Below, piece after piece: positions 16,043-25,326 of a DNA stretch of 64,000 nt. The notes under the pieces were generated by a model. It was not told the DNA's origin. It searched no databases and saw only the letters and a list, made by a program, of their open reading frames with translations. The first letter of the stretch is position 1; each line of letters opens with the position of its first letter. Source of the stretch: Enterobacteriaceae bacterium (GTDB lineage Bacteria; Pseudomonadota; Gammaproteobacteria; Enterobacterales; Enterobacteriaceae); NCBI GenBank assembly GCA_902363335.1, contig CABIZV010000002.1:613944-677943 (forward strand). The letters run 5' to 3'. The translations under genes and the position numbers were made by a program.

Positions 16043-17731
16043 CTAACCGCCTATCCCCGGCCAGATGATGATAATCAACGTACCGGCGAGCGTTAACAGT
16101 ACGTTAGCGATGGCGTAGGTGCCTGCGTAGCCAAGTGCAGGGATGTTACTGCGCGCGGTATCGCTGATAATTTCCATCGCAGGGGCGCAGGTACGGGCGC
16201 CCATAATGGCGCCAAACAGCAGCGCGCGGTTCATTCGCAGGACGTACGCGCCAAACAGGAAGCAAATCACTACCGGGACCAGGCTTACGAAAAGACCGGC
16301 CACCAGCATTTGTCCGCCAACCACGCCAAGACCATTACCAATGCCGCTGCCCGCGCTTAAGCCGACGCCTGCCATAAAGACCATCAGGCCAAATTCTTTC
16401 ACCATATTCAGTGCCCCTTGCGGGATGTAGCCAAACGTTGGATGGTTAGCACGCAGGAAGCCGAGCATGATACCGGCGAACAGCAGGCCTGCCGCGTTAC
16501 CAATGCCGAAATTAAAGTTGCTGAACTGGAAGGTGATCATGCCGATCATCAGGCCAACAATAAAGAAGGCGCAGAAGGCCAGCAGGTCGGTGACCTGGCT
16601 GTGGATTGAGACGAAACCGATGCGGTCAGCGACGGTTTTAACTCGGCGGGCGTCACCGCTCACCTGCAAAACGTCGCCTTTGTTGAGCACGATATTGTCG
16701 TCAATCGGCATCTCAATCTGGCTGCGGATCACGCGGTTTAAGAAACAGCCGTGGTCGGTGAGCTTCAACTGCGCCAGACGGCGACCAACGGCATTGTGGT
16801 TTTTGACCACAATCTCTTCGGTGACGATGCGCATATCCAGCAGATCACGGTCGAACACTTCTTTGCCGTTACGGAAACTCGGGTCGAGACGCGCATGTGC
16901 ATCCGGGTAGCCCACAAGCGAGATTTCGTCGCCCATTTGCAATACTGCATCGCCGTCAGGGTTGGCGAGAATACCGTTACGACGAATACGCTCGATGTAG
17001 CAGCCGGTCTGACGATAGATACCCAGCTCGCGCAGATTTTTACCGTCGGCCCAGGCGACCAGCTCAGGGCCGACGCGGTAGGCGCGGATAACCGGCAGGT
17101 AGACTTTACGGTTGGTGTCGGTATCCAGACCGCGCTCGCGGGCGATTTGCTGGGCGCTGGTTTGCAGGTCCTGATGCTGGAACTTTGGCAGATAACGGGC
17201 CGCGACAATCAGACTGACCAGACCAATCAGGTAGGTCAGGGCGTAGCCGAGGCTTAGATTATCCTGGGCCTGCGCCAGCAGGTTGGCTGCCATTCCAGAG
17301 TGACGCAGCGTATCGCCCGCGCCAACCAGCACTGGGGTGGAGGTCATTGACCCAGCGAGCAGACCGGCCGTGAGGCCGATATCCCAGCCAAACAGCTTTC
17401 CCAGACCCAGGGCGATCAGCAGAGCGCTGCCAACCATCACCAGGCCAAGCATCAGATAATTCTTGCCGTCGCGAAAGAAAATAGAAAAAAAGTTAGGGCC
17501 GGCTTCTACGCCGACGCAAAAAATAAATAGCATAAATCCAAGGTTTAGTGCCTCAGTGTTAATACTGAAGTGCTGTTGCCCTAATAAGAGGGAAACCACT
17601 AAAACGCCAATGGAATTACCAAGTTGGATGGAGCCCAGGCGCAATTTGCCAAGACAAAGCCCCAGCGCTAATACCACGAATAATAACAGGATGTAATTCC
17701 CGTTTAACAAATCTGCGACGTTTATATTCAC
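16043..17731 (-). CDS. ybjL: YbjL, AspT/YidE-type transporter with RCK domains
   Basis: A 562-residue inner-membrane protein. An N-terminal membrane block (about 1-190) and a C-terminal one (about 375-560) flank a cytoplasmic region with two RCK/TrkA-C type domains (LYLPVIRAYRVGPELVAW and RRLAQLKLTDHGCFLNRVIR are recognisable). The family exchanges small acids such as aspartate; the YbjL substrate is not firmly known. Length agrees with E. coli YbjL (561). It is convergent with the prophage and reads toward rybB. Confidence 0.94.
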   Translation of the reverse strand: MNINVADLLNGNYILLLFVVLALGLCLGKLRLGSIQLGNSIGVLVVSLLLGQQHFSINTEALNLGFMLFIFCVGVEAGPNFFSIFFRDGKNYLMLGLVMVGSALLIALGLGKLFGWDIGLTAGLLAGSMTSTPVLVGAGDTLRHSGMAANLLAQAQDNLSLGYALTYLIGLVSLIVAARYLPKFQHQDLQTSAQQIARERGLDTDTNRKVYLPVIRAYRVGPELVAWADGKNLRELGIYRQTGCYIERIRRNGILANPDGDAVLQMGDEISLVGYPDAHARLDPSFRNGKEVFDRDLLDMRIVTEEIVVKNHNAVGRRLAQLKLTDHGCFLNRVIRSQIEMPIDDNIVLNKGDVLQVSGDARRVKTVADRIGFVSIHSQVTDLLAFCAFFIVGLMIGMITFQFSNFNFGIGNAAGLLFAGIMLGFLRANHPTFGYIPQGALNMVKEFGLMVFMAGVGLSAGSGIGNGLGVVGGQMLVAGLFVSLVPVVICFLFGAYVLRMNRALLFGAIMGARTCAPAMEIISDTARSNIPALGYAGTYAIANVLLTLAGTLIIIIWPGIGG

Positions 17732-18006
17732 GGAGTCTAACTTATTGTTTACCAGTAACGTGTTGAAAGTAATGGCTATTTGGTCTACTGTTGACCAAGG
17801 GTTATGGCATGAGTGCTGCTATCCTGTACCCGAAGAATAACCAGAAAATAGCGGTCAGTAGTTTAATCGTTCCTGACTGATACGGCTAGCAACAATCGCT
17901 TTTAACACAGAACTGTTTTGGCAGGGAAAGCCAGTGACTTTATCTGACTGGGCGTCCAAACGGGCGAAGTCTGGATTGTGATAGAGAGAATTTTCAGGAG
18001 AAGCGT

Positions 18007-18393
18007 GTGAAAACTGAACGCGGTTGGGCAGGTATAATTTGCTGCTTTATCTTATTTATTGTGGTTTTTTGTTCTCTGGTGTTGCAGGTGAAGGGGGCTT
18101 TTCGTACTTCAGGAAATCCTGAGTTGGGACTGCTGTTCTTTATCATCCCGGGCGTCGTTTCAAGCTTTATTTCTTCACGCCGTCGGGTGCTGCGTCCCTT
18201 ATTGGGAGCCATTCTGGCCGCGCCGCTGTGTCTGCTCTTGACGCGTCTTTTTCTCAGTAGCGATCGTTCATTGTGGCAGGAGCTGGCGTGGTTGTTCAGC
18301 GCCGTGTTCTGGTGTGCGCTCGGTGCCCTGTGCTTCCTGTTTGTCAGTTCACTACTTTCCGATAAGCGCCGGGATGGAAAACGTCCGCTGTAA
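18007..18393 (+). CDS. ybjM: YbjM, small inner-membrane protein
   Basis: A 128-residue protein with GTG start preceded by CAGGAG. It has four hydrophobic segments (about 8-26, 40-55, 65-80, 95-115) and a basic end, typical of YbjM. Function unknown. It converges on grxA and its stop codon lies inside a shared terminator hairpin. Confidence 0.88.
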   Translation: MKTERGWAGIICCFILFIVVFCSLVLQVKGAFRTSGNPELGLLFFIIPGVVSSFISSRRRVLRPLLGAILAAPLCLLLTRLFLSSDRSLWQELAWLFSAVFWCALGALCFLFVSSLLSDKRRDGKRPL

Positions 18394-18401
18394 CAGCGGA
18401 C
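18383..18401. terminator. Bidirectional terminator hairpin between ybjM and grxA
   Basis: GTCCGCTG and CAGCGGAC pair with a TAA loop, and the loop bases are the ybjM stop codon. Neither side has a strong T run, so termination strength is uncertain. Confidence 0.55.
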
Positions 18402-18414
18402 GCGGGTATCACAT

Positions 18415-18678
18415 TCAGGCAAACAGGCCGAGATTCTCTTTTGCCCAGGCTTCAAAGTCTGTGCATCCGCCAATGTGCTGCTGGTCGACAAAAATCTGAG
18501 GTACGGTTTCCACCGGTTTACCCACCGTTTTTTCCAGGTCAGCTTTACTGATCCCTTCAGCATGAATATCGACGTAACGATAGTTAAAGTCGTCACGTTC
18601 CTGGGTCAGTTTCTCCGCCAGCTCTTTTGCACGAACGCAGTAAGGGCATCCAGGACGACCAAAAATAACAGCAAACAT
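18415..18678 (-). CDS. grxA: Glutaredoxin 1
   Basis: An 87-residue glutaredoxin with the active site CPYC at residues 11-14, the TVPQIF cis-Pro loop and the IGGCTDF glutathione-binding end. It reduces ribonucleotide reductase and mixed disulfides in the cytoplasm using glutathione. Length and sequence fit E. coli GrxA (85). The gene is divergent from ybjC; in E. coli it belongs to the OxyR regulon, but I did not identify an OxyR site here. Confidence 0.97.
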   Translation of the reverse strand: MFAVIFGRPGCPYCVRAKELAEKLTQERDDFNYRYVDIHAEGISKADLEKTVGKPVETVPQIFVDQQHIGGCTDFEAWAKENLGLFA

Positions 18679-18885
18679 ATTGTCTCTCCAAATGAGCGGA
18701 ATAATGAATGTGCCTCTCGGCGAATGGCGCTTATGATGCCGCCGATGGAGAGCAAGGGAAAGAAGGTTCTACCTGTTGTTACGATTAACTCAGGCTATGT
18801 TTGGCCAAATATTTTTGGCAAGCTTACCGTTATACTCGTCATTAAATACATGAAAACGGCGCTAAGGGTTCACAGGAGGAGAAGC

Positions 18886-19164
18886 ATGCGTTCGCTTGGA
18901 GCACTACCGAAAAGCGTTTTAATTCTTGAGGGGATCGGCATGGTTGTGCTGGCGACGGCATGGCTGTCGCTTAATCAGTACATTACGTTGCCCGCACCGT
19001 TTGCCAGCCAGCTGGCTGCGGTGGTGATGATCTTCGTCGGTATTGCGCTAATGTTACCTGCTGCGGGTGTGCTCTTCTGGGGTATCGCCCGTGCGGTTGC
19101 CCCGCAGCTTATGAATTCGACCCTGCCGCAAGATAAGGAAAAAAAAGATGACACCCACCATTGA
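18886..19164 (+). CDS. ybjC: YbjC, DUF1418 membrane protein
   Basis: A 92-residue protein from an ATG with a strong AGGAGGAG site; the frame is open far upstream without other support. Two membrane helices (about 10-30 and 42-70) are followed by a charged tail. It overlaps nfsA by 17 bases, so the two are translationally coupled; in E. coli they form a SoxS-activated operon. Upstream, GGCCAAATATTTTTGGC near 18800 is a possible regulatory palindrome and TATACT near 18832 a -10 candidate. Function unknown. Confidence 0.88.
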   Translation: MRSLGALPKSVLILEGIGMVVLATAWLSLNQYITLPAPFASQLAAVVMIFVGIALMLPAAGVLFWGIARAVAPQLMNSTLPQDKEKKDDTHH

Positions 19165-19870
19165 GGTTCTGCTAAACCATCGCTCTATTCGCCAGTTCAC
19201 CGGTGAGCCAATCACTGACGACCAGCGTCATGCCATTATCGCCAGCGCACAGTCGACCTCGAGTTCGAGCTTTTTACAATGCAGTTCCATCATTCGCGTG
19301 ACCGACAAAAACCTGCGCGCGCAGCTGGTTGAACTGACCGGTGGACAAGCTCACGTCGCCCAGGCCGCGGAATTCTGGGTGTTTTGTGCAGACTTCAACC
19401 GTCTGTTGCAGATTTGCCCTGAGGCGCAACTGGGGTTGGCTGAGCAGTTGCTACTGGGCGTCGTCGATACCTCGTTGATGGCGCAGAACGCGCTAACCGC
19501 GGCGGAATCGCTGGGGCTGGGGGGCGTGTATATTGGTGGTCTACGCAATAATATCCAGTCGGTAACCGATTTACTGAAGCTGCCGAAATACGTGTTGCCG
19601 CTGTTTGGTCTGTGCCTCGGTTGGCCAGCCACCCAGCCGGATCTTAAACCGCGCTTGCCTGCTACGCTGCTGGTGCATGAAAACGCTTATCAGCCGCTGG
19701 ATAAGGCTGAACTCGATCGTTATGACGAAGAGCTGGCGCAATATTATCTGTCGCGCAGCACCAATGCGCGCCGGGATACCTGGAGCGATCATATTCGCCG
19801 TACGCTGATTAAAGAAAGCCGACCGTTTATTCTGGATTATCTGCATAAGCAGGGCTGGGCAACACGTTAA
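19148..19870 (+). CDS. nfsA: Oxygen-insensitive NADPH nitroreductase
   Basis: A 240-residue flavoprotein, same length as E. coli NfsA. N-terminal HRSIRQFTGEPI and SSSSFLQCSSIIR are FMN-binding elements of the nitroreductase fold; GLGGVYIGGLRNN and the C-terminal DTWSDHIRRTLIKESRP are NfsA-specific. It reduces nitroaromatics and quinones by two electrons with NADPH. It is coupled to ybjC and followed by rimK. Confidence 0.96.
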   Translation: MTPTIEVLLNHRSIRQFTGEPITDDQRHAIIASAQSTSSSSFLQCSSIIRVTDKNLRAQLVELTGGQAHVAQAAEFWVFCADFNRLLQICPEAQLGLAEQLLLGVVDTSLMAQNALTAAESLGLGGVYIGGLRNNIQSVTDLLKLPKYVLPLFGLCLGWPATQPDLKPRLPATLLVHENAYQPLDKAELDRYDEELAQYYLSRSTNARRDTWSDHIRRTLIKESRPFILDYLHKQGWATR

Positions 19871-19965
19871 CCGGTAAAGCAGAATTCTGTGGTCACGCGC
19901 ATGCATTCGGCTCGGATGGCGCAGTATGATACATCGGCTTTTTTGAGGTTTTGGAGAGGTAAAGG

Positions 19966-20868
19966 GTGAAAATTGCCATTTTGTCCCGGGATGGAACGCT
20001 CTATTCATGCAAGCGCCTACGCGAGGCGGCGAAGCGTCGCGGCCACATTGTCGAAGTGCTCGACCCGCTTTCTTGTTATATGAACATTAACCCGTCGGCG
20101 TCGTCTATCCACTATAAAGGGCAAAAGTTGCCGCACTATGACGCGGTGATTCCGCGTATTGGCTCGGCGATTACCTACTATGGGATGGCGGCGCTGCGGC
20201 AGTTTGAAATGCTGGGCAGCTACCCGTTAAACGAGTCGGTGGCTATCACTCGCGCGCGCGACAAACTGCGTTCATTGCAGCTACTGGCGCGTCAGGGTAT
20301 CGATTTGCCCGTGACCGGGATTGCCCATTCGCCGGATGATACCAGCGATCTTATTGATATGGTCGGCGGCGCGCCGCTGGTGGTAAAGCTGGTCGAAGGC
20401 ACTCAGGGCATTGGCGTCGTGCTGGCTGAAACGCGGCAGGCCGCAGAGAGCGTCGTGGATGCCTTTCGCGGCTTAAACGCGCATATTCTGGTGCAGGAAT
20501 ACATTCAGGAAGCCAAAGGCCGCGATATTCGTTGCCTGGTGGTCGGCGACGAGGTCGTAGCTGCCATCGAGCGGCGCGCGAAAGAGGGCGATTTTCGCTC
20601 AAATCTGCATCGAGGCGGGGTGGCGACGGTGGCCGATATTACCCCCGCAGAACGTGAGATTGCGGTGAAAGCGGCTAAGACGCTGGGGCTTGATGTCGCC
20701 GGGGTCGATATTTTACGTGCTAAACGCGGGCCGCTGGTGATGGAAGTTAACGCCTCACCGGGGCTGGAAGGGGTGGAATCCACCACCGGCGTTGATGTGG
20801 CAGGTAAGATGATTGAGTGGATAGAGCGTCATGCCTGCCCTGGCTTTTGCCTGAAAATCGGCGGTTAG
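19966..20868 (+). CDS. rimK: Ribosomal protein S6:glutamate ligase
   Basis: A 300-residue ATP-grasp ligase with GTG start after GGAGAGG. The substrate-binding N-domain is followed by the ATP-grasp part: VKLVEGTQGIGV (phosphate loop), VLVQEYIQEAKGRDIRCLVV, and the metal-binding LVMEVNASPGLEG. RimK adds glutamate residues to the C-terminus of S6. It follows nfsA by 95 bases in the K-12 order. Confidence 0.97.
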   Translation: MKIAILSRDGTLYSCKRLREAAKRRGHIVEVLDPLSCYMNINPSASSIHYKGQKLPHYDAVIPRIGSAITYYGMAALRQFEMLGSYPLNESVAITRARDKLRSLQLLARQGIDLPVTGIAHSPDDTSDLIDMVGGAPLVVKLVEGTQGIGVVLAETRQAAESVVDAFRGLNAHILVQEYIQEAKGRDIRCLVVGDEVVAAIERRAKEGDFRSNLHRGGVATVADITPAEREIAVKAAKTLGLDVAGVDILRAKRGPLVMEVNASPGLEGVESTTGVDVAGKMIEWIERHACPGFCLKIGG

Positions 20869-20995
20869 CCCGGCTATCGTGGTATGCGTGGGCATTTTTG
20901 CGTAGACTGTGCGCTAAAATCGTACTTATACCGGGTTTTAGCTCGGTAATTTGTTTATTTGAATCATTACTTTACTGCATGAGGTCATAGACAAT

Positions 20996-21475
20996 ATGGA
21001 TTCTCTCGTCGTCCCGAGTCTGGATACGTTACGTCAGTGGCTCGACGAAATGGGCATGAGCTTTTTTGAGTGCGACACCTGTCAGGCACTCCATCTGCCG
21101 CATATGCAAAATTTCGACGGTATCTTTGATGCCAAAGTCGACCTCATTGATAACGTCGTGCTGTTCTCCGCGCTGGCGGAGGTCAAACCGTCTGCATTAC
21201 TGGCGCTGGCCGCCGATCTTTCTGCGATTAACGCCAGTTCGCTAACCGTAAAAGCATTCCTTGATATGCAGGATGATAATCTGCCAAAGCTGGTGGTTTG
21301 CCAGTCATTATCCGCCGCCGTGGGGCTGACTTTCGAACAATTCGCGTCGTTTATGCAGCAGAGTGAAGAGCAGGTCTCAATGGTGGTTCTTGAGGCTTCC
21401 GCGCACGATCTGTTGTTTAAAACGGAAGGCGAAGAGCAGCTGCAAGAAGAACCTCAGAACCATTTTCTTCACTAA
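20996..21475 (+). CDS. ybjN: YbjN, sensory/regulatory protein of unknown mechanism
   Basis: A 159-residue acidic cytoplasmic protein, as in E. coli (158). It begins MDSLVVPSLDTLRQWLDEMG and ends with a Gln/Glu-rich tail. YbjN has a class I chaperone-like fold and, when overproduced in E. coli, affects motility and biofilm genes; its direct target is unknown. It is monocistronic between rimK and potF. Confidence 0.92.
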   Translation: MDSLVVPSLDTLRQWLDEMGMSFFECDTCQALHLPHMQNFDGIFDAKVDLIDNVVLFSALAEVKPSALLALAADLSAINASSLTVKAFLDMQDDNLPKLVVCQSLSAAVGLTFEQFASFMQQSEEQVSMVVLEASAHDLLFKTEGEEQLQEEPQNHFLH

Positions 21476-21881
21476 TCCCACCGCTTAAATAGCGCAGTCA
21501 CTGCCGTCGTGGCTGCGTATTACATTCTTTTATTCTATTTTTAACCTCTCATTAGCGATTATTTCACTACCTGATTGCCACTTTTGGCTTATCAGATAGA
21601 GTGATCTTGCATAAAAAATTGATAAAAGGCGTTTTTTACCCTGACCTATAGCCTCTGACACAGGCTACAGTTATTCTTGCGACATATCGGTGCACTCCCT
21701 TTTATTCGCTAACATTGAGCGTAGTTGGCGAGGATCTTGCATCGGTAAAGCGAGCAATGACTGCAGGGGAGCCCGGTCTCTTCTCTTTCATGTAATCCGA
21801 AATAATATGCATGATATCTGCATACTCAACATTGCGTATATTGAGTCCGTTTGTTAACGGGCGATGAGAAGGATAAGAGAG
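21476..21881 (+). other. ybjN-potF intergenic region with leader of potFGHI
   Basis: About 400 bases without a gene. It contains a sigma-54 type promoter (21726-21741) and, 30 bases above it, a half-site CGGTGCACT at 21688-21696 resembling NtrC sites. The leader between promoter and potF is about 130 bases. No open frame of note. Confidence 0.7.
21726..21741 (+). promoter_or_regulatory. Sigma-54 type promoter of potFGHI
   Basis: TGGCGAGGATCTTGCA has the invariant GG (21727-21728) and GC (21739-21740) ten bases apart, and matches the TGGCA-N7-TTGC consensus at most positions. The expected start is near 21752. Nitrogen-regulated expression of potFGHI is known in E. coli, which agrees. Confidence 0.7.
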
Positions 21882-22994
21882 ATGGCCGCCTTGAATAAGA
21901 AATGGTTAACGGGTCTGGTAACAGGTGCGCTGATGGCCGCCTCGGCAAGCGTGCTCGCTGCGGAACAAAAAACGCTGCATGTCTATAACTGGTCTGATTA
22001 TATTGCGCCGGACACCGTCGCAAATTTTGAAAAAGAGACCGGCATTAAAGTGGTGTACGACGTCTTTGATTCCAACGAAGTGCTGGAAGGCAAACTGATG
22101 GCGGGCAGCACTGGCTTTGACCTGGTGGTGCCCTCCGCCAGCTTCCTTGAGCGTCAGCTTACCGCTGGCGTTTTCCAGCCGCTTGATAAAAGCAAATTAC
22201 CGAACTGGAAAAATCTTGACCCGGAAGTGTTGAAGCTGGTGGCTAAGCACGACCCGGATAACAAATATGCTCTCCCTTATCTGTGGGCGACGACCGGCAT
22301 CGGCTATAACGTCGATAAAGTGAAAGCCGTGCTGGGCAAAGATGCGCCGCTCAACAGCTGGGATCTGGTGATGAAGCCGGAGAATCTTGAGAAGCTGAAA
22401 AGCTGCGGCGTGTCGTTCCTCGATGCCCCGGAAGAAATCTTTGCTACCGTACTTAACTACTTAGGCAAAGACCCGAACAGCATGAAAGCCGATGATTACA
22501 CCGGCCCGGCAACCGAGCTGCTGCTAAAACTGCGGCCGAATATCCGCTACTTCCACTCTTCGCAATACATTAACGACCTGGCTAACGGTGATATCTGCGT
22601 GGCGATTGGCTGGGCGGGCGATGTCTGGCAGGCGGCAAACCGCGCGAAAGAGGCGAAAAACGGCGTCAATGTTTCCTACTTTATTCCAAAAGAGGGGGCG
22701 CTGGCGTTCTTTGATGTGTTCGCGATGCCTGCGGATGCGAAAAATAAAGATGAAGCCTATCAGTTCCTTAACTACCTGATGCGTCCAGACGTGATAGCCC
22801 ATATCAGCGACCACGTGTTCTACGCCAACGGTAATAAGGCCTCCACGCCGCTTATCAGCGCTGAGGTTCGCGACAACCCGGCGATTTACCCACCGGCCGA
22901 TGTGTTCGCCAAACTGTTCACGCTGAAAGTGCAGGAGCCGAAAATCGACCGCGTCAGAACGCGCGCGTGGACCAAAGTCAAAAGCGGCAAATAA
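21882..22994 (+). CDS. potF: Putrescine-binding periplasmic protein
   Basis: A 370-residue protein, same length as E. coli PotF. Start chosen at the ATG giving MAALNKKWLTGL with AAGGATAAGAG before it; an ATG 18 bases upstream is less likely. Signal peptide cleaves after LAA near residue 26. The mature part shows LHVYNWSDYI and the binding-site segments DVFDSNEVLEGKLMAGSTGF and CVAIGWAGDVWQA. It delivers putrescine to PotGHI. Confidence 0.97.
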   Translation: MAALNKKWLTGLVTGALMAASASVLAAEQKTLHVYNWSDYIAPDTVANFEKETGIKVVYDVFDSNEVLEGKLMAGSTGFDLVVPSASFLERQLTAGVFQPLDKSKLPNWKNLDPEVLKLVAKHDPDNKYALPYLWATTGIGYNVDKVKAVLGKDAPLNSWDLVMKPENLEKLKSCGVSFLDAPEEIFATVLNYLGKDPNSMKADDYTGPATELLLKLRPNIRYFHSSQYINDLANGDICVAIGWAGDVWQAANRAKEAKNGVNVSYFIPKEGALAFFDVFAMPADAKNKDEAYQFLNYLMRPDVIAHISDHVFYANGNKASTPLISAEVRDNPAIYPPADVFAKLFTLKVQEPKIDRVRTRAWTKVKSGK

Positions 22995-23024
22995 ATTAAC
23001 CAACCGAAAGAGGGTGTCGATTGC

Positions 23025-23102
23025 GCACCAGTAGCCCGGACGAGGTGCGTTAGCACCGACTCCGGGGAGTACCCGGCGTCACTTCGTTCAGCCGGGCTAC
23101 TC
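23025..23102. repeat. REP/BIME-type palindromic repeat in the potF-potG gap
   Basis: GTAGCCCGGACGAGGTGCG and, in inverse, GCCGGGCTAC form the typical enterobacterial REP pair with a degenerate stem between. Such repeats in operon gaps stabilise the upstream mRNA and lower downstream expression, which suits an operon where the binding protein is needed in excess. Confidence 0.8.
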
Positions 23103-23229
23103 AATGGTGATGGTTATGCACCGGGGCAGTGCAGCTGCCCCAATCTGGACATCGGTCGTTTAGCCGAACGCCAGGGGTTGATATGACAACCGGATCATAT
23201 CGCTATTTTTTTTGCCGGAGAGCACTCGA

Positions 23230-24363
23230 TTGAACGACGCTATTCCCCGCCCACAGGCGAAAACCCGCAAAGCGCTCACTCCGCTGCTGGAAATCCGTAA
23301 CCTGAGCAAATCTTTCGACGGGAAACCCGCCGTTGATGACGTAAATCTCACCATTTATAAAGGCGAAATCTTTGCCCTGTTAGGCGCCTCCGGCTGCGGG
23401 AAATCGACCCTGCTGCGTATGCTGGCAGGTTTTGAACAGCCAACCGCCGGACAAATTATTCTCGATGGCGTCGACCTCGCTCAGGTGCCGCCGTATCTGC
23501 GGCCTATTAACATGATGTTCCAGTCCTATGCGCTTTTCCCGCACATGACCGTTGAACAGAACATCGCCTTCGGCTTAAAGCAAGACAAGCTGCCGAAAGC
23601 CGAAATCAGCGCCCGCGTGGCCGAAATGCTCACCCTGGTGCATATGCAGGAGTTTGCCAAGCGCAAACCGCATCAGCTTTCCGGTGGTCAGCGTCAACGC
23701 GTGGCGCTGGCGCGCAGCCTGGCGAAACGGCCAAAACTGCTGCTGCTTGACGAACCCATGGGCGCGCTGGATAAAAAACTGCGCGACCGGATGCAGCTGG
23801 AAGTGGTGGATATTCTGGAACGCGTTGGCGCCACCTGTGTCATGGTGACTCACGACCAGGAAGAAGCGATGACCATGGCCGGGCGCATCGCCATTATGAA
23901 CCGCGGTAAATTCGTGCAGATTGGCGAACCGGAAGAGATCTACGAGCACCCAACCACGCGTTACAGCGCCGAATTTATCGGCTCGGTTAACGTCTTTGAG
24001 GGGCTGCTTAAAGCGCGGCAGGAAGACGGGCTGGTGATTGATTCTCCAGGGCTGGTTCATCCGCTGAAAGTAGACCCGGATGCCTCGGTGGTCGACAACG
24101 TGCCGGTATACGTCGCGTTACGCCCGGAAAAAATCATGCTCTGCGAAGACCCGCCAGCCGACGGCTACAACTTTGCCGTCGGCGAAGTCGTGCATATTGC
24201 CTACCTTGGCGATCTCTCCATTTATCACGTGCGGCTTAAAAGCGGCCAGATGATCAGCGCTCAGTTGCAGAATGCGCACCGTTACCAGAAAGGGTTACCG
24301 ACCTGGGGCGATGAAGTGCGTCTGTGCTGGGAAGCCGACAGCTGTGTGGTACTGACGGTTTAA
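23230..24363 (+). CDS. potG: Putrescine ABC transporter ATPase
   Basis: A 377-residue ATPase starting at TTG (as the E. coli length suggests) after CCGGAGAG. Walker A GASGCGKST, signature LSGGQRQR, Walker B LLLLDEP and the H-loop MVTHDQEEA are intact; the last 130 residues are a TOBE-type regulatory domain. It energises putrescine uptake with PotHI. Confidence 0.97.
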   Translation: MNDAIPRPQAKTRKALTPLLEIRNLSKSFDGKPAVDDVNLTIYKGEIFALLGASGCGKSTLLRMLAGFEQPTAGQIILDGVDLAQVPPYLRPINMMFQSYALFPHMTVEQNIAFGLKQDKLPKAEISARVAEMLTLVHMQEFAKRKPHQLSGGQRQRVALARSLAKRPKLLLLDEPMGALDKKLRDRMQLEVVDILERVGATCVMVTHDQEEAMTMAGRIAIMNRGKFVQIGEPEEIYEHPTTRYSAEFIGSVNVFEGLLKARQEDGLVIDSPGLVHPLKVDPDASVVDNVPVYVALRPEKIMLCEDPPADGYNFAVGEVVHIAYLGDLSIYHVRLKSGQMISAQLQNAHRYQKGLPTWGDEVRLCWEADSCVVLTV

Positions 24364-24372
24364 GGAGCGGCG

Positions 24373-25326
24373 ATGAGTATTTATGAACCTCCGGCTCGTC
24401 CGAGCAAACCGGGCGGTATCGCTCTGTGGCTTGCGCGCATTAATATGAAGCACGGTCGCAAGCTGGTGATTGCGCTGCCGTATGTGTGGCTGATTCTCCT
24501 GTTCCTGTTGCCGTTTTTGATTGTCTTTAAAATTAGTCTCGCCGAAATGGCGCGGGCAATTCCGCCGTACACTGACTTAATGGAATGGGCGGATGGCCAG
24601 TTATCCCTGACGCTTAATTTCGCCAACTTCCTGCAACTGACCGACGATCCGCTCTATCTGGAAGCCTATTTACAGTCGCTACAGGTGGCGGCGATCTCGA
24701 CGATCTTCTGTCTGCTGCTCGGCTATCCGCTGGCCTGGGCGGTGGCGCACAGTAAACCGTCGACGCGCAACATCCTGCTGCTGCTGGTGATTTTACCGTC
24801 GTGGACCTCGTTTTTGATTCGCGTCTACGCCTGGATGGGGATCCTTAAAAACAACGGGGTGTTGAATAACGTTCTGATGTGGTTAGGGGTTATCGACCAG
24901 CCGCTGACCATTTTGCACACCAATCTCGCGGTCTATATCGGCATCGTTTACGCCTACCTGCCGTTTATGGTGCTGCCGATTTATACCGCGCTCACGCGCA
25001 TTGATTATTCGCTGGTGGAAGCGTCGCTGGATCTCGGCGCCCGCCCGCTGAAAACCTTCTTTCACGTGATTGTGCCCTTAACCAAAGGCGGGATTATCGC
25101 CGGTTCGATGCTGGTCTTTATTCCGGCGGTCGGCGAGTTTGTGATCCCGGAACTGCTTGGCGGCCCGGACAGCATCATGATTGGCCGTGTGCTGTGGCAG
25201 GAGTTCTTTAACAACCGCGACTGGCCGGTGGCGTCAGCCGTGGCGATCATCATGTTGCTGCTGCTGATCGTGCCGATCATGTGGTTCCACAAATATCAGC
25301 AAAAACAGATGGGGGATCACGGATGA
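24373..25326 (+). CDS. potH: Putrescine transporter permease PotH
   Basis: A 317-residue permease with six membrane segments and the EAA loop EASLDLGARPLKTFFHVIVP near residue 216, which docks on PotG. It follows potG by nine bases and overlaps potI by four. Confidence 0.97.
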   Translation: MSIYEPPARPSKPGGIALWLARINMKHGRKLVIALPYVWLILLFLLPFLIVFKISLAEMARAIPPYTDLMEWADGQLSLTLNFANFLQLTDDPLYLEAYLQSLQVAAISTIFCLLLGYPLAWAVAHSKPSTRNILLLLVILPSWTSFLIRVYAWMGILKNNGVLNNVLMWLGVIDQPLTILHTNLAVYIGIVYAYLPFMVLPIYTALTRIDYSLVEASLDLGARPLKTFFHVIVPLTKGGIIAGSMLVFIPAVGEFVIPELLGGPDSIMIGRVLWQEFFNNRDWPVASAVAIIMLLLLIVPIMWFHKYQQKQMGDHG

